A DNA stretch of 64,000 nucleotides from Acidobacteria bacterium Ga0077551 (GCA_001464545.1 LNFC01000014.1:310001-374000), one strand, 5' to 3'; shown: positions 25,058 to 34,503, numbered from the stretch's first letter. The notes: generated from the letters alone by a model not told the origin. Numbers and translations: made by a program.

Positions 25058-26932
25058 CTAATCCACATAGCCCGCAAAGGGCGAATTTTCGGGCGTGATC
25101 TCTGCCGGCACGGTTTCGAAATCACTGTGCGTCCCGCCTTCGCCTGTCGCTTTTTCCAGATCCGTCACCCGGTTCAGCCAGCCCTTCAGGAACACGCCCT
25201 GGCTCGCATCCCTGGCGACGATCCGGTGGAACAGAGCCCGCCGCTCCACAAGATACTGCGCCGCCAGCGCCTTCGTCTCGTACCGCGCGATCGCCGCAAA
25301 CGTCTGCCCGCCAATCGCGCCGTCTACCTTCAGCGTCTCGCCCAGCGCATTCAGCGCGCGTTGCAGCAGCTTGGCCGCGCCGCCCGGCCCATGGTTCACG
25401 CTGGCATCGAACATCAGGAGGTCCAGCTGCCGCTTCAACCGGTCACACCGCGCCGCCAGCCAGTAGTCCGACCAGTAGATCGCCCGCACCTCGTCATGCG
25501 TGATCTCCTTAACCGGCCGCAGCGGCTCGCCCCGTGAGTCCAGCCATTCATGGAACACCTTCTCGGTGACGCCATAGTTCGTCCTGCCGCCCCGGTCGCT
25601 CGCATGGTCGCTATAGCCGCCTTCCCACTTGAAGCAGAACTGCAGCGCCGTATCGAACCGGTCTGCCGGAGGTGGCGAAGGCGCCGCGGGCACTACGGGC
25701 GGCGCATCCGCTTGTGGCGCCGTCTCGGCTGGCACTAAAGGCTTGGCCGTCTTCGCTGTCTCCGTCTTGCCGCTCATCGTCTTGCGGATCGCGCCCGGCA
25801 AACCGTCCAGCGCGCCGGAATTCCAGGCATCCTTCAGTGTACGGAAGGCCAACCTTGCCAGCGGGCTTTCCAGCACGGACTCGTGATCGCCTGCGCCCTT
25901 CGCCGCCAGGTAAGGCCGCACCGATTCCACCATCTCCGCCGCCTGCTGCTGCAGCCGTTGCCGGTCCGCACGGATCAGGTAGGGCGAAAGCGCCACCACC
26001 CGGCGGAACGCATTCAGCGCCTCGTCCGGTTGCCCGCCGCTCTCCAGAACCCGCTGCAGCGACACCCAGGCATCGCCTACCGCAGGCACGTCCTCGATAT
26101 TCTGATGGCGCTCGGTCGCCGTCACCCGGATCACCGCATAGTCCCGTCCGCGGACGGACTTGCCCTTGATCCGCAGTAGCGGCACGAGCCGTCCGCCGCC
26201 GAAGTCGAGCTCGACCTCGCCATTGGCCTGTCCGTCCGGCAGCATCACATAGTAGCCGGGCTCCAGTTTCAGGCTCGCGGACACCGGCACCCGCAACCGC
26301 GTCGTGTAGGTGCCATCCTGCGCCTTCAGGATTCGCGCGATTTCCACGGCAGCGGTGTAGCCGATCTTCTTCACGAAGGTGCTGGCCAGCTTGCCGGTGA
26401 TGGCGCCCGCCGCCGTCGCGATGAGGCTCTCATGCCCCTCGCCGTCGTCTTCCTCCGGCTCGCCCGGCGGCGGCTGGCCGCCCATCTTCGGCAGCGAAGC
26501 CGACAGCCGGTCGTTGAGGTCCAGTAAGGTCGCCAGCAGCGCTTCCGAGCGCAGCGCCAGCACCACGAATTCCCCGTCGATTCCGCCCTGCCAGGGCATC
26601 TGCGCGCAGATTGAGGTGACCCCCAGGTCCTGGTTGCCGGCATTCTTGGTCTCAATGCCGTCGCGCACCTTGCGCGGGTCGATGAGCGCGCTCTGGCGCA
26701 GCTTCGTCTGCACCTGGGTCGCCACCGACAGGTCCGACAGGAACAGCGCGTGATACTTGCTGGTCAACAGGCCGGGCCGGGCAAGGCCCAGGTCAATCAG
26801 GTCGAGGCTGACATAGGCCGCATCCGACTCGATCGCACCCGCCGGCGCCTCTGCGCCGCTGATCGCCGCCTTGACCCAGCGCGTCGACCGTTTCGGCGCC
26901 CCGAACAAGCCCCCCGTCTTGTTGTCCGCCAT
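25058..26932 (-). CDS. Unknown N-terminal region fused to a GH108 phage-type muramidase with PG-binding domain
   Basis: This 624-residue fusion has an N-terminal part of about 410 residues that I do not recognise (beta-rich; contains VSLDLIDLGLARPGLLTSKY and a Gly-rich stretch LPKMGGQPPPGEPEEDDG). A Pro/Ala linker leads to a C-terminal domain (from about residue 426) typical of glycosyl hydrolase 108: FKWEGGYSDHASDRGGRTNYGVT, with the likely catalytic Glu437 in WEGG. It ends with a PG_binding_3-like segment (LKVDGAIGGQTFAAI). No signal peptide is visible. The ATG at 26932 has GGAG eight bases upstream; a GTG at 26941 is the alternative. It sits between the TIR-WD40 and protease genes in the same direction. 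Confidence 0.85.
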   Translation of the reverse strand: MADNKTGGLFGAPKRSTRWVKAAISGAEAPAGAIESDAAYVSLDLIDLGLARPGLLTSKYHALFLSDLSVATQVQTKLRQSALIDPRKVRDGIETKNAGNQDLGVTSICAQMPWQGGIDGEFVVLALRSEALLATLLDLNDRLSASLPKMGGQPPPGEPEEDDGEGHESLIATAAGAITGKLASTFVKKIGYTAAVEIARILKAQDGTYTTRLRVPVSASLKLEPGYYVMLPDGQANGEVELDFGGGRLVPLLRIKGKSVRGRDYAVIRVTATERHQNIEDVPAVGDAWVSLQRVLESGGQPDEALNAFRRVVALSPYLIRADRQRLQQQAAEMVESVRPYLAAKGAGDHESVLESPLARLAFRTLKDAWNSGALDGLPGAIRKTMSGKTETAKTAKPLVPAETAPQADAPPVVPAAPSPPPADRFDTALQFCFKWEGGYSDHASDRGGRTNYGVTEKVFHEWLDSRGEPLRPVKEITHDEVRAIYWSDYWLAARCDRLKRQLDLLMFDASVNHGPGGAAKLLQRALNALGETLKVDGAIGGQTFAAIARYETKALAAQYLVERRALFHRIVARDASQGVFLKGWLNRVTDLEKATGEGGTHSDFETVPAEITPENSPFAGYVD

Positions 26933-27038
26933 GGCTCCCACTCCGGCTCAATGTACGAGTAAACGTTATGTTAAACAGGAATTTATGGGAAGCGGGGGAA
27001 GTGTGTCGGCCCTGCGACAGCGCCCATCACGGACCCGT

Positions 27039-30000
27039 TCACCGGAACGCCCAGCCAAACACCGCCCCCGCCGCCGTCTCCCACCACGCCGCCGGCGGCG
27101 GTATACAAACATCCCCCCCCTCCCGCCCCCGCAGGATCGGCGCGCGGAACACGCCGGTTGCATCCAGCGTCCGCACAAACGCCGCACCCTCGGGCCCGGG
27201 ACTGCCCGTGCCGCGCAGCTTCGATGCACAAGCAGCCGCAATCCGCTCCGGTGAAGCGTCCGTCTCGGAGGCAAACCCTGTATCCCAGACCCTCACCTCG
27301 CCATCGTGGCTGTGCGACAGCACCTGCGCTCCATCCGCCGTCCAGAAATGTCCCGGCGCCGTATTCGAAAGCTCCCAACGCGCCACAAGGTCTCCCGTCA
27401 CCGTATCCAGAATACGGAACGTGCCCATTGCCTCGGCGGCGAGCAGCCGGCGCCCGTCGGCGGAAAACTGGACCTCCTGATCGAGGATTCCGATCTCGGC
27501 CGGATTGCCGATGCGCCGCCCCGTGGCGGTGTTCCAGAGGTGCATCTGCCCGTCATCCCCCCAGGTCACGGCCAGTCGTCCGTCTGCGGACAGGCTGCCC
27601 GAGCGGGCTTCCGTCCCGCTCGCAAATTCCGGCCCGGCCGGCTCGCCGTTCGCCGTGTCGTAGACGCGCGAGAAGCCCAGATAAATCGCCAGTGCCCGCG
27701 ACCCATCTGCCGAGATCGCCGCCGAGTAAGGGCCGCCGCCATCCACCACAGGCCCCGCCAGCAACCCGCCCGACTGACCATCCCAGATACGCAGCTCATC
27801 GCTGGACCAGGTTACAAGCCTCGTTGCGTCCGCTGAGAACGCGGCGCCACTCAAAGCAGGGTCTTCCTGGTCCGGATCATTGATGAGCGCATGAGTCATT
27901 TCGCCGGATACCGTTTGCCCGGTTGCCAGATCGACCAATTCGGCGGTCAGCCCGCGCCAAACCAGCATCCGCGCTCCATCCGGGCTCACCGGCGGAATCC
28001 TGCTGGTCTCGAACAGGCGCGGGGCGCCCACCGCCTCACCGGTCGCCGGATCCCACACCTGCACACCTTGATCCGTATCCTGAGTGACGAACCGCGTTCC
28101 GGCAGAATTGAACATCGCATCCCGCACCGGAACACCGGCATCGATCAGCCCCTCTTCCGCCTCGCCAGTCTCGAGGTTGATCATCTGCACGGACGCTTCA
28201 TACCAGATCGCCATCCGCTTGCCGCTCGGGTCGAACGCAAGACCGGACTTGTGAAACTCCCCCATCAGGATTTCGCGGCCATAAACATCGCCAGTCCGGG
28301 CACGCCTCAGCTCCGCCCGCCCCGACGCACTGACCGCCACCTGATACCCGCCGCCCGGCGACAGGTACGAGCGCGCGACCGGTGTGCCGTCCACCAGCGT
28401 CCGCGCTCCGGCAACACCATGGTCCCGCGCCGTCCATATCCACGCGCGGTCTTCATGCGCGGTCAGAATCTTTGTGCCGTCCTCGGAATATCCCGTGCCC
28501 GCGCCGATCAGCATCGCTGGCCAGGGTCCACCAATCGGATAGCCCGTAAGCATATCCCACTGCCGAACCTGCGCTTCCGATGAATATGTCAGGAAGGACC
28601 TGCCATCCGGGCTCACCACCACGTCTTGAATGAAGCCTGGGTGCTCGTCGAGAAACTGCACCGGATCGCCGCCGCTGCCGTCAGCCGGGACCGACAGGAT
28701 CCTGCGCCCATCCCAGGCTATCAGGAAATTGCTTCCCGGCACGAACCGGACACCATCATACGCCGTCGCCTCTCCGTCAGCATCGGCAGCGGCAGGGCCG
28801 GTCATCTGGGCGCCGGTTTCGAGGCTCCAGGCCGCCACCCCTCCAAGGTATGAGCGCGTCAGGAACAAGCCAGATTCCGCCGACACGTGTTCCGGCGACA
28901 ACCGGTCGGCAGTCTTCACCGGCGCGCCAATCCTTTCAAAGCTGGTCGCCGCGTAGAGATGGAGGTTTCCGGCCGAGTCCCAGAACAAAATCCGGTCACG
29001 GGTCGGAACGAAGACAGCCGCACTCAGATAGTCCGTATGCCCCGTCAATTCGGCCATTAGCGCGCCGGTCGTCATGTCGAACACCTGCGCCATGCCCGGC
29101 TCTGCATCCGCAATGACAAAGCGCCCATCCGGCGACAGGTGCACTGCATCCTGCGTACTCGCCGCTTCGGGATCGACGAGGTCGGTCAGGCTTTGCGCGG
29201 CTGCGCCGCCGGCCCCGCTCCACAGCCTGTAAGTGCGTGCCTCCCGCGTCGAAATCACCGCGCCGCCCAGCTCAAACCGGGCTCCCCGAACCGGCGTTTC
29301 TGCCTCCAGCGTGAAGCGCCGCTCGCCGCTGGCTGTATCGTAAACGCTGATTGTCTGCTCCGCCGCGTCGCGCAGCAGGATCGCCCCGCCATCCGGCGAA
29401 ATGTCCGCAATACTCAATCCCGCCGGCAGCCCTTCGGCCGGGCGCGCAACCTCGCGCGCGGTCCCTTCGGCCGCATCGATCAGATAGGCCATGCTGGACC
29501 AGACCACGAGCGCCCGCTGCCGACCGGCATCCACGTGGATCCCCGGCGGACTCCAGACGCCCGCATCAATCGGCGCCACCAGCTGCGCGCCGTCCACAGC
29601 GTCCCAGAGCGAGACGCGGCCATAATGGTCCAGCACCAGCAGCCGCGTATCCTCTGCCAGCGGTACCAGGCCCGCAATCATCGCAGGTGTTCCGTTCGGT
29701 TGCGTCACGATGTCGATCGCCGACACGAGCCGCAGCGCCTGCGCGGCCTTCGCAAACGCTGCCTTGGCCTCGTCCGAAGTTGGCGACAGGAAACTGCTTC
29801 GTGAGGCGAGGATCGCCATCTGCAAGGCGCGCAAGTGATCGCCTTCGTTGGAAAACTGGTCCGACGTCCGCGCCAGCATCAAGCTCTCGCTCCGCCCAAG
29901 GTTCCGCTGCCCGTTGATCACGAACCAGGCTCCGGCCATCGTCGCCACCAAGGTCGTCAGCACAAAGACGGCTGTCACCCGCCGCCAGAAAGCGCGCACC

Positions 30001-30674
30001 GAAGCATCGCGCCTGATCTGCGCGCGCGAGGCTGCGATCCAGGCCAGGAACAGCTCGCCCGGTTCCGGCTCGCCCCTTGGCCGCATCACGGCCCAGCGCT
30101 CGGCCTCTTCCACGGCGCCCTCGCGCAGCAGCCGGCTCTTCGGTCGCCCGGCCGTATCCCACTCCTGCACCCGCGCAAAATACTTGCGCCCGTCCCGGTG
30201 CCAGCCGACATTCGCTTCCAGCGCGGACACCAGCCCGGCGAGCGCCGCCTCAAACCCCGGACCACTGTCCGAAAAATCGATCCGTACATTCAGCGCCGAA
30301 AGCCTTGGCGGCGCCTTTGCAAAATCCACCGGCCGCGCGAGGACCGCAATGATCCGCTTGCCCAGCGCGCGGGCGTAGGCGATTTCCTCGTCGCACACGG
30401 CGCTCTGGGCTGAATCCGGCGAGACCAGGAACACCATCACGTCGGCCGACGCGATCATCTCCTGCAGCCGTTTCCACCACTCGTCCTCGGCTGAAATTCC
30501 CGCGCTGACATTCCCGGGGTCGTGGGCCGCCTGGTCAAAGTCGGCGAGGAACCCCGCCGTCATCAACCCGTCCGCCACGCGCTGCACCTGCGCCGCGTCC
30601 TTGCGCGAATAGCTCAGAAAGACGCGCGTGCGCGCATCTTCCGTCCCGGGCTGACTGTCCACCTGTCCCACCAC
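27039..30674 (-). CDS. TIR-TM-WD40 protein
   Basis: This 1211-residue protein begins with a TIR domain (residues about 16-150): VFLSYSRKD, DEWWKRLQEMIASADVMVFLVSP, and CDEEIAYA, where the acidic pair Glu96/97 is positioned like the catalytic Glu of NAD-cleaving TIR domains. One TM helix at about 232-253 follows. The rest (about 330-1190) is beta-propeller repeats with many LSPDGRF/VSPDGR/FSADGRRLL strands, enough for about two propellers. The start is a GTG at 30674 with GGAGGAG just upstream. Such membrane-anchored TIR-WD40 proteins are likely sensors whose TIR domain makes a signal or depletes NAD. It heads the minus-strand series of the island. Confidence 0.9.
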   Translation of the reverse strand: MVGQVDSQPGTEDARTRVFLSYSRKDAAQVQRVADGLMTAGFLADFDQAAHDPGNVSAGISAEDEWWKRLQEMIASADVMVFLVSPDSAQSAVCDEEIAYARALGKRIIAVLARPVDFAKAPPRLSALNVRIDFSDSGPGFEAALAGLVSALEANVGWHRDGRKYFARVQEWDTAGRPKSRLLREGAVEEAERWAVMRPRGEPEPGELFLAWIAASRAQIRRDASVRAFWRRVTAVFVLTTLVATMAGAWFVINGQRNLGRSESLMLARTSDQFSNEGDHLRALQMAILASRSSFLSPTSDEAKAAFAKAAQALRLVSAIDIVTQPNGTPAMIAGLVPLAEDTRLLVLDHYGRVSLWDAVDGAQLVAPIDAGVWSPPGIHVDAGRQRALVVWSSMAYLIDAAEGTAREVARPAEGLPAGLSIADISPDGGAILLRDAAEQTISVYDTASGERRFTLEAETPVRGARFELGGAVISTREARTYRLWSGAGGAAAQSLTDLVDPEAASTQDAVHLSPDGRFVIADAEPGMAQVFDMTTGALMAELTGHTDYLSAAVFVPTRDRILFWDSAGNLHLYAATSFERIGAPVKTADRLSPEHVSAESGLFLTRSYLGGVAAWSLETGAQMTGPAAADADGEATAYDGVRFVPGSNFLIAWDGRRILSVPADGSGGDPVQFLDEHPGFIQDVVVSPDGRSFLTYSSEAQVRQWDMLTGYPIGGPWPAMLIGAGTGYSEDGTKILTAHEDRAWIWTARDHGVAGARTLVDGTPVARSYLSPGGGYQVAVSASGRAELRRARTGDVYGREILMGEFHKSGLAFDPSGKRMAIWYEASVQMINLETGEAEEGLIDAGVPVRDAMFNSAGTRFVTQDTDQGVQVWDPATGEAVGAPRLFETSRIPPVSPDGARMLVWRGLTAELVDLATGQTVSGEMTHALINDPDQEDPALSGAAFSADATRLVTWSSDELRIWDGQSGGLLAGPVVDGGGPYSAAISADGSRALAIYLGFSRVYDTANGEPAGPEFASGTEARSGSLSADGRLAVTWGDDGQMHLWNTATGRRIGNPAEIGILDQEVQFSADGRRLLAAEAMGTFRILDTVTGDLVARWELSNTAPGHFWTADGAQVLSHSHDGEVRVWDTGFASETDASPERIAAACASKLRGTGSPGPEGAAFVRTLDATGVFRAPILRGREGGDVCIPPPAAWWETAAGAVFGWAFR

Positions 30675-30731
30675 CGGCTCCTCCCGCCGAAGAACTCAGG
30701 TCACCTGAAAACGGCACCGCTGGCAAGTCGC

Positions 30732-31508
30732 TCAATCCACCACCCGCAGGCCGTTGGTCTCGGCGCCGAAGGTCACCAGCACCAGGGAGCAGGCATCTTC
30801 GGACAGGACCAGCTCGAACGGGCGGGCCGTTGCGAAGAAACGTGTTTCGCTCTCGGGGAAGAATTCCATGTCCTCGAACTGGCCCGGAATCGTCGCCAGC
30901 AACCGGCCTGCCTCCGCCTCCAGAATGAAGGTCAGTGGCGTCTTGGTATCCAGTTCATATGTGCCCGCATACAGGTTCAGAACGTCGCCTGGCACTTCCC
31001 TTCGGACCTTCACCGGATACTCCCGCTTGATCCGGTCGGTCGTCTGCGCCGCCACCATCCGCCATTGACCGTCGGCCTCCTTGCGCCAGATCACGGAGTA
31101 GCGCGTCGAGCCCGGCCTGGGCAGTCCGCCATAGTAGGACGTCACCGCATCTGTCCGCCCCCGGAACATCACGACATTCGGCGCAAGCACGATGGACTCG
31201 TCTTCGCTTGGCGTCTCCGAAAGGACCGCGCGCTTGTCCTGTTCCCGGCGCGCCAGGATCTCCGCCTTGCCGATCCGGTTTCCGGACAGGTCGACATACG
31301 CATAGTCTTCGGAGAGGAAATTCGCGAATGCCTCTAAGTCTCCTGCGCTCTGCGCCCGCATCGCCGCGACGTCCGCGGCTTCGGCCTCGGCGATTATGGC
31401 AACGGGGTCGACTTCCATACTCCGTGCGCCCACAGTCGTGCAGGATGCGAGCAGGCTTGCGGCGGCAATCAGGCCTGCGACTTGCTTGGGGGAGACTTTC
31501 GTTTTCAT
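30732..31508 (-). CDS. Lipoprotein with SnoaL/DUF4440-like domain
   Basis: This 258-residue exported lipoprotein has the lipobox ASLLASC near residue 22. The part IAEAEAADVAAMRAQSAGDLEAFANFLSEDY resembles the nuclear-transport-factor-2/SnoaL fold of DUF4440 proteins, and the C-terminal half (YAGTYELDTKTPLTFILEAEAGRLLA) resembles a DUF3471-type beta-barrel. I start it at the ATG at 31508 because the signal peptide begins there. The frame is open to 32174, but the upstream part has no plausible product and overlaps another gene on the opposite strand. Its role is unknown. It lies 57 bases downstream of the TIR-WD40 gene's start region, transcribed toward it. Confidence 0.78.
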   Translation of the reverse strand: MKTKVSPKQVAGLIAAASLLASCTTVGARSMEVDPVAIIAEAEAADVAAMRAQSAGDLEAFANFLSEDYAYVDLSGNRIGKAEILARREQDKRAVLSETPSEDESIVLAPNVVMFRGRTDAVTSYYGGLPRPGSTRYSVIWRKEADGQWRMVAAQTTDRIKREYPVKVRREVPGDVLNLYAGTYELDTKTPLTFILEAEAGRLLATIPGQFEDMEFFPESETRFFATARPFELVLSEDACSLVLVTFGAETNGLRVVD

Positions 31509-31661
31509 CCGTCTACAGCATCCCGATTTCGCTCCTTTGCGCAAGTGCAAGTGCGCCGCAAAAGCAAGCGCGCATGGAAAACTACGTATCGACGCGGACC
31601 CTCGATTGCTTATGTCCATCAAGGCGTCCTCCCCGCTTGAGTCTTCAGAATCGAGATCACC

Positions 31662-32273
31662 ATGATGAATGTCATGAACCGCGTTCGCCTGTATCACGCG
31701 CTGCTTGCTGTCCTTGCCATCGCCGCCTACCTGACCGGCGAGATCAACCCTTATCATGCCTGGCTCGGCTATGGGGTCGCTGGTGTGATCGTCCTGCGCC
31801 TCCTGTGGGCCTTGGGCGGTGAACGACAGGCCGGCCTGATGCGCTTCTATCCGAAATTCGAAGGCCTGAAACTCAAGGGCCTGGCCACCCATCCCGCGAT
31901 CAGCCATCTGCTGATGCTCGGCATCGCGCTCAGCCTGCTGACGGTTGTAGGAACCGGCATAGCCATGGATCAGGGCCGCGCGTTCGGCCTTGGGGCCCCG
32001 CGGGCGGAGAGCGCCGCCCCTGCGCAGGGCGCCGAAGGCAGAATACGCTACCGCGACGCTGAACATCGCGAAGACGACGAGGAGGGTGACAGGAAGAAAC
32101 ACGGAGAAGACGGCCCACTGTCCGAAGTCCACGAAATCGCGGGCACCCTTCTGCTCGTCTTCGTCGGCCTGCACGTGACTTATCTGCTGCTGTTCAAACG
32201 CCCGCTGGCGAAATTCATGCTGTTTCTGCCGCGCACCGGCAAGAAAAAACCGGTGCCGCCTACTTCAACTTGA
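31662..32273 (+). CDS. Cytochrome b561-type membrane protein
   Basis: This 203-residue protein has four predicted helices (RLYHALLAVLAIAAYLTGE; YGVAGVIVLRLLWAL; ISHLLMLGIALSLLTVVGTG; IAGTLLLVFVGLHVTYLL). His residues at the helix ends (YHALL, PYHAW, SHLLM, LHVTY) fit b-type haem ligation as in Ni/Fe-hydrogenase-type cytochrome b subunits. Between helices three and four is an unusual charged insert of about 45 residues (RIRYRDAEHREDDEEGDRKK). It probably moves electrons between the quinone pool and a periplasmic partner. Its end overlaps the cytidine deaminase gene end on the other strand by 14 bases. Confidence 0.82.
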   Translation: MMNVMNRVRLYHALLAVLAIAAYLTGEINPYHAWLGYGVAGVIVLRLLWALGGERQAGLMRFYPKFEGLKLKGLATHPAISHLLMLGIALSLLTVVGTGIAMDQGRAFGLGAPRAESAAPAQGAEGRIRYRDAEHREDDEEGDRKKHGEDGPLSEVHEIAGTLLLVFVGLHVTYLLLFKRPLAKFMLFLPRTGKKKPVPPTST

Positions 32274-32652
32274 AGGCATGTGGCAGAAGCTCGCTCAGCC
32301 GGTAACGTGCCTCCGCACCTTCCGCCGTGAAGCACAAAACGTCGAGGTCGCTGCCGAATTCCGCCAGCACCTGACGGCAGATGCCGCAGGGGGTGCCGGG
32401 GTCTGCGCCGTTGGTCACTACGGCGATCGCCCGGAACTCCGTGTACCCCTGCGCGACGGCGGCGAACACGGCGTTGCGTTCGGCGCAGCAGGTCGCCCCG
32501 TAGGTGGCATTCTCGACATTGCATCCGGCGATAATCTCGCCGCCCACCGTCAGCAGCGCGGCCCCGACCCTGTAGCTGGAGTACGGAACATAGGCGCGGG
32601 CCTGTACGTCCAGTGCGGCAGCTTTAAGAGCGGGCCAGTCGACCGCGCTCAC
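32260..32652 (-). CDS. cdd: Cytidine deaminase
   Basis: This enzyme deaminates cytidine and deoxycytidine to uridine forms in pyrimidine salvage. The 130-residue product is of standard length for the tetrameric class with Cys56-A-Glu58 (CCAERNA) and Cys89/Cys92 (PCGICRQ) forming the zinc site and catalytic glutamate. Its ATG overlaps the AMP nucleosidase stop codon by four bases, so purine and pyrimidine salvage genes are coupled here. It is convergent with the cytochrome b gene. Confidence 0.95.
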   Translation of the reverse strand: MSAVDWPALKAAALDVQARAYVPYSSYRVGAALLTVGGEIIAGCNVENATYGATCCAERNAVFAAVAQGYTEFRAIAVVTNGADPGTPCGICRQVLAEFGSDLDVLCFTAEGAEARYRLSELLPHAFKLK

Positions 32653-34109
32653 CGGAACGGTGGCTCGTCAAACGCGCGCAGCTTGCGGCTGTGGAGGCTG
32701 GCGCCGCCGTCTACCGACAGCCGCTCCAGCGTTTCGATCCCGATACGGATGTGTTCGCTGATGGCGCGTTCGTAAAAGCGGTTCGCCGCGCCGGGCAGCT
32801 TGATCTCGCCGTGCAGCGGCTTGTCGGATACGCATAGCAGCGTGCCGTAGGGCACGCGCAGGCGGAAGCCGTTGGCGGCGATGGTCGCGCTTTCCATGTC
32901 GATCGCGACTGCCCGGCTCTTGTTGAACCGGCGGGCCGAGGCGGTGAAGCGCAGCTCCCAGTTGCGGTCGTCGGTGGTGACCACCGTGCCGGTACGCAGG
33001 CGTTTCTTCAGGGCGTCGCCCTGCTCGCCGGTCACGGCGGCTGCGGCGGCCGCGAGTGCCACCTGGACCTCTGCAATCGGCGGCACCGGAATTTCCGGCG
33101 GCAAGACAGAGTCGAGTACATGGTCTTCGCGCAGGTAGGCGTGGGCGAGCACATAGTCGCCGATCTGCTGCGAGTGGCGAAGGCCGCCGCAATGGCCGAC
33201 CATCAGCCAGACCTGCGGGCGCAGGACGGCGAGGTGGTCGGTGATAGTTTTCGCGTTCGACGGGCCTACGCCGATGTTCACCAGTGTGATGCCGGCGCCG
33301 TCCTTGGCGCGCAGGTGGTAGGCCGGCATCTGGAACCGCCGCCAGGGCGAAGCCTCGATGGCGGCGCGGCTGTCGACTTCCGGCTTCGCAATTTCGAGCC
33401 CTCCGGGTACGGACAGGGATTCGTAGCGCGTATGGCCGCCGAGCTGGGTCAGCGCCCAGTCACAGAACGCGTCGACATAGCGGTGATAGTTCGTGAACAG
33501 CACATAGTGCTGGAAATGCTCGACCGGCGTGCCGGTATAGTGCTGCAGGCGCTTCAGCGAGAAGTCCACGCGCTGGGCATCGAACAGCGCCAGCGGGCGC
33601 TCGTCGAAGGGCTCGAACAGTTCGCCGTCGGCAATCTCGTCGCCGATCTGCGTCAGTTTCGGCGAGGGGAACCAGCGCACGAGTTCGGCCGGGGCGATCT
33701 CCTCGAGACCGGCGGCCTGGGAGGGATCCCAGACATATGCATAGGGGATTTCGGACTTCGAGCGTTCGACGTAAACGTCCACGTCATAGTCGCGCAGCAG
33801 CGGCGTCAGCTGCTCGATCAGGTAGGCCCGGAAGAATTCCGGCCGTGTGACGGTCGTCACATAAACGCCCGCCTCGCTCATCTTCCCGAAAGCGCGGGAA
33901 ATCGGCGGCGGGGGACCATCCGGATCGTAGACGAGGCGGATCTGCGGATAGCAGAACGCACCGCCTGCGCGGGCTTCGCCGTCCGGCGGGGTGCCGTCGT
34001 GGAGGAACCGGTTGAGAGCTTCGGAAAGGGCGGAAACGGCTTCGGCGTAGAGCGCTTCCAGCGCATCCACGATAGCCTTCGGTGAGGTATGTTTTGACAT
34101 GGCACCCAT
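32649..34109 (-). CDS. amn: AMP nucleosidase
   Basis: AMP nucleosidase splits AMP into adenine and ribose 5-phosphate, which regulates adenylate pools. The 486-residue protein has an N-terminal regulatory domain (GGAFCYPQIRLVYDPD) and a C-terminal purine-nucleoside-phosphorylase-fold catalytic domain (LVNIGVGPSNAKTITDHLAVLRP; RAVAIDMESATIAANGFRLRVPYGTLL), with the conserved DMES motif. Length is normal. The alternative ATG three codons downstream (34100) cannot be excluded. It is the first gene of the pair with cdd. Confidence 0.95.
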   Translation of the reverse strand: MGAMSKHTSPKAIVDALEALYAEAVSALSEALNRFLHDGTPPDGEARAGGAFCYPQIRLVYDPDGPPPPISRAFGKMSEAGVYVTTVTRPEFFRAYLIEQLTPLLRDYDVDVYVERSKSEIPYAYVWDPSQAAGLEEIAPAELVRWFPSPKLTQIGDEIADGELFEPFDERPLALFDAQRVDFSLKRLQHYTGTPVEHFQHYVLFTNYHRYVDAFCDWALTQLGGHTRYESLSVPGGLEIAKPEVDSRAAIEASPWRRFQMPAYHLRAKDGAGITLVNIGVGPSNAKTITDHLAVLRPQVWLMVGHCGGLRHSQQIGDYVLAHAYLREDHVLDSVLPPEIPVPPIAEVQVALAAAAAAVTGEQGDALKKRLRTGTVVTTDDRNWELRFTASARRFNKSRAVAIDMESATIAANGFRLRVPYGTLLCVSDKPLHGEIKLPGAANRFYERAISEHIRIGIETLERLSVDGGASLHSRKLRAFDEPPFR

Positions 34110-34503
34110 TGGCGCGGGTTTGGGGGGAAGTCAATTGGGGGGCATTCTTCTCCCCTCTCCCGCCTGCGGAAGAAGGGTTCCAGGTCAGATTATCACCCTG
34201 ACCCCCGGCCCACTCCTACCACCATCAGGGCCCATACCGCTCAGACGAGGGCGCGTTCGCTGTTTGAGGAGGAGACGCGGCGGGGTTCGGAGGTCATGTC
34301 AGGTGTTTTCATGGGCGCGAGCATAACGCCGCCGCGTATCCAGCCGGATTCGCATGGCGATTTCCCCGGTGGAGACTGGGAACCCTGTAGGCACAAGGGC
34401 GCTTCTACGCGCAGGGACGCGCACACAGCTGAACTGTCGTTAACTTGACAGAATTTGCCGGCACACCGTGTTCTCTGGAAATCGGACCACACAGGGGAAT
34501 GCC
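34110..34503. other. About 0.4 kb between divergent genes, no convincing gene
   Basis: This region separates amn (minus) from the lipoprotein pair (plus). The only small frame of note is minus-strand 34241-34324 (27 codons, MLAPMKTPDMTSEPRR), which has no clear ribosome-binding site and no known match, so I do not call it. I see no strong inverted repeat. Promoters for both sides must lie here. Confidence 0.5.

Noticed and set aside
22641-26932. Prophage remnant suggested by DUF1353 and GH108
   Set aside because: No capsid, terminase, portal, tail or integrase genes nearby; the phage-type domains are built into larger accessory proteins.
30732-32174. Long N-terminal extension of the DUF4440-like lipoprotein gene to 32174
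   Set aside because: The added 220 residues overlap the cytochrome b gene on plus and look like shadow; the signal peptide begins at 31508.
34241-34324. 27-codon minus-strand ORF as leader peptide
   Set aside because: No ribosome-binding site, no codon pattern typical of a leader, and no attenuator-like structure before amn.
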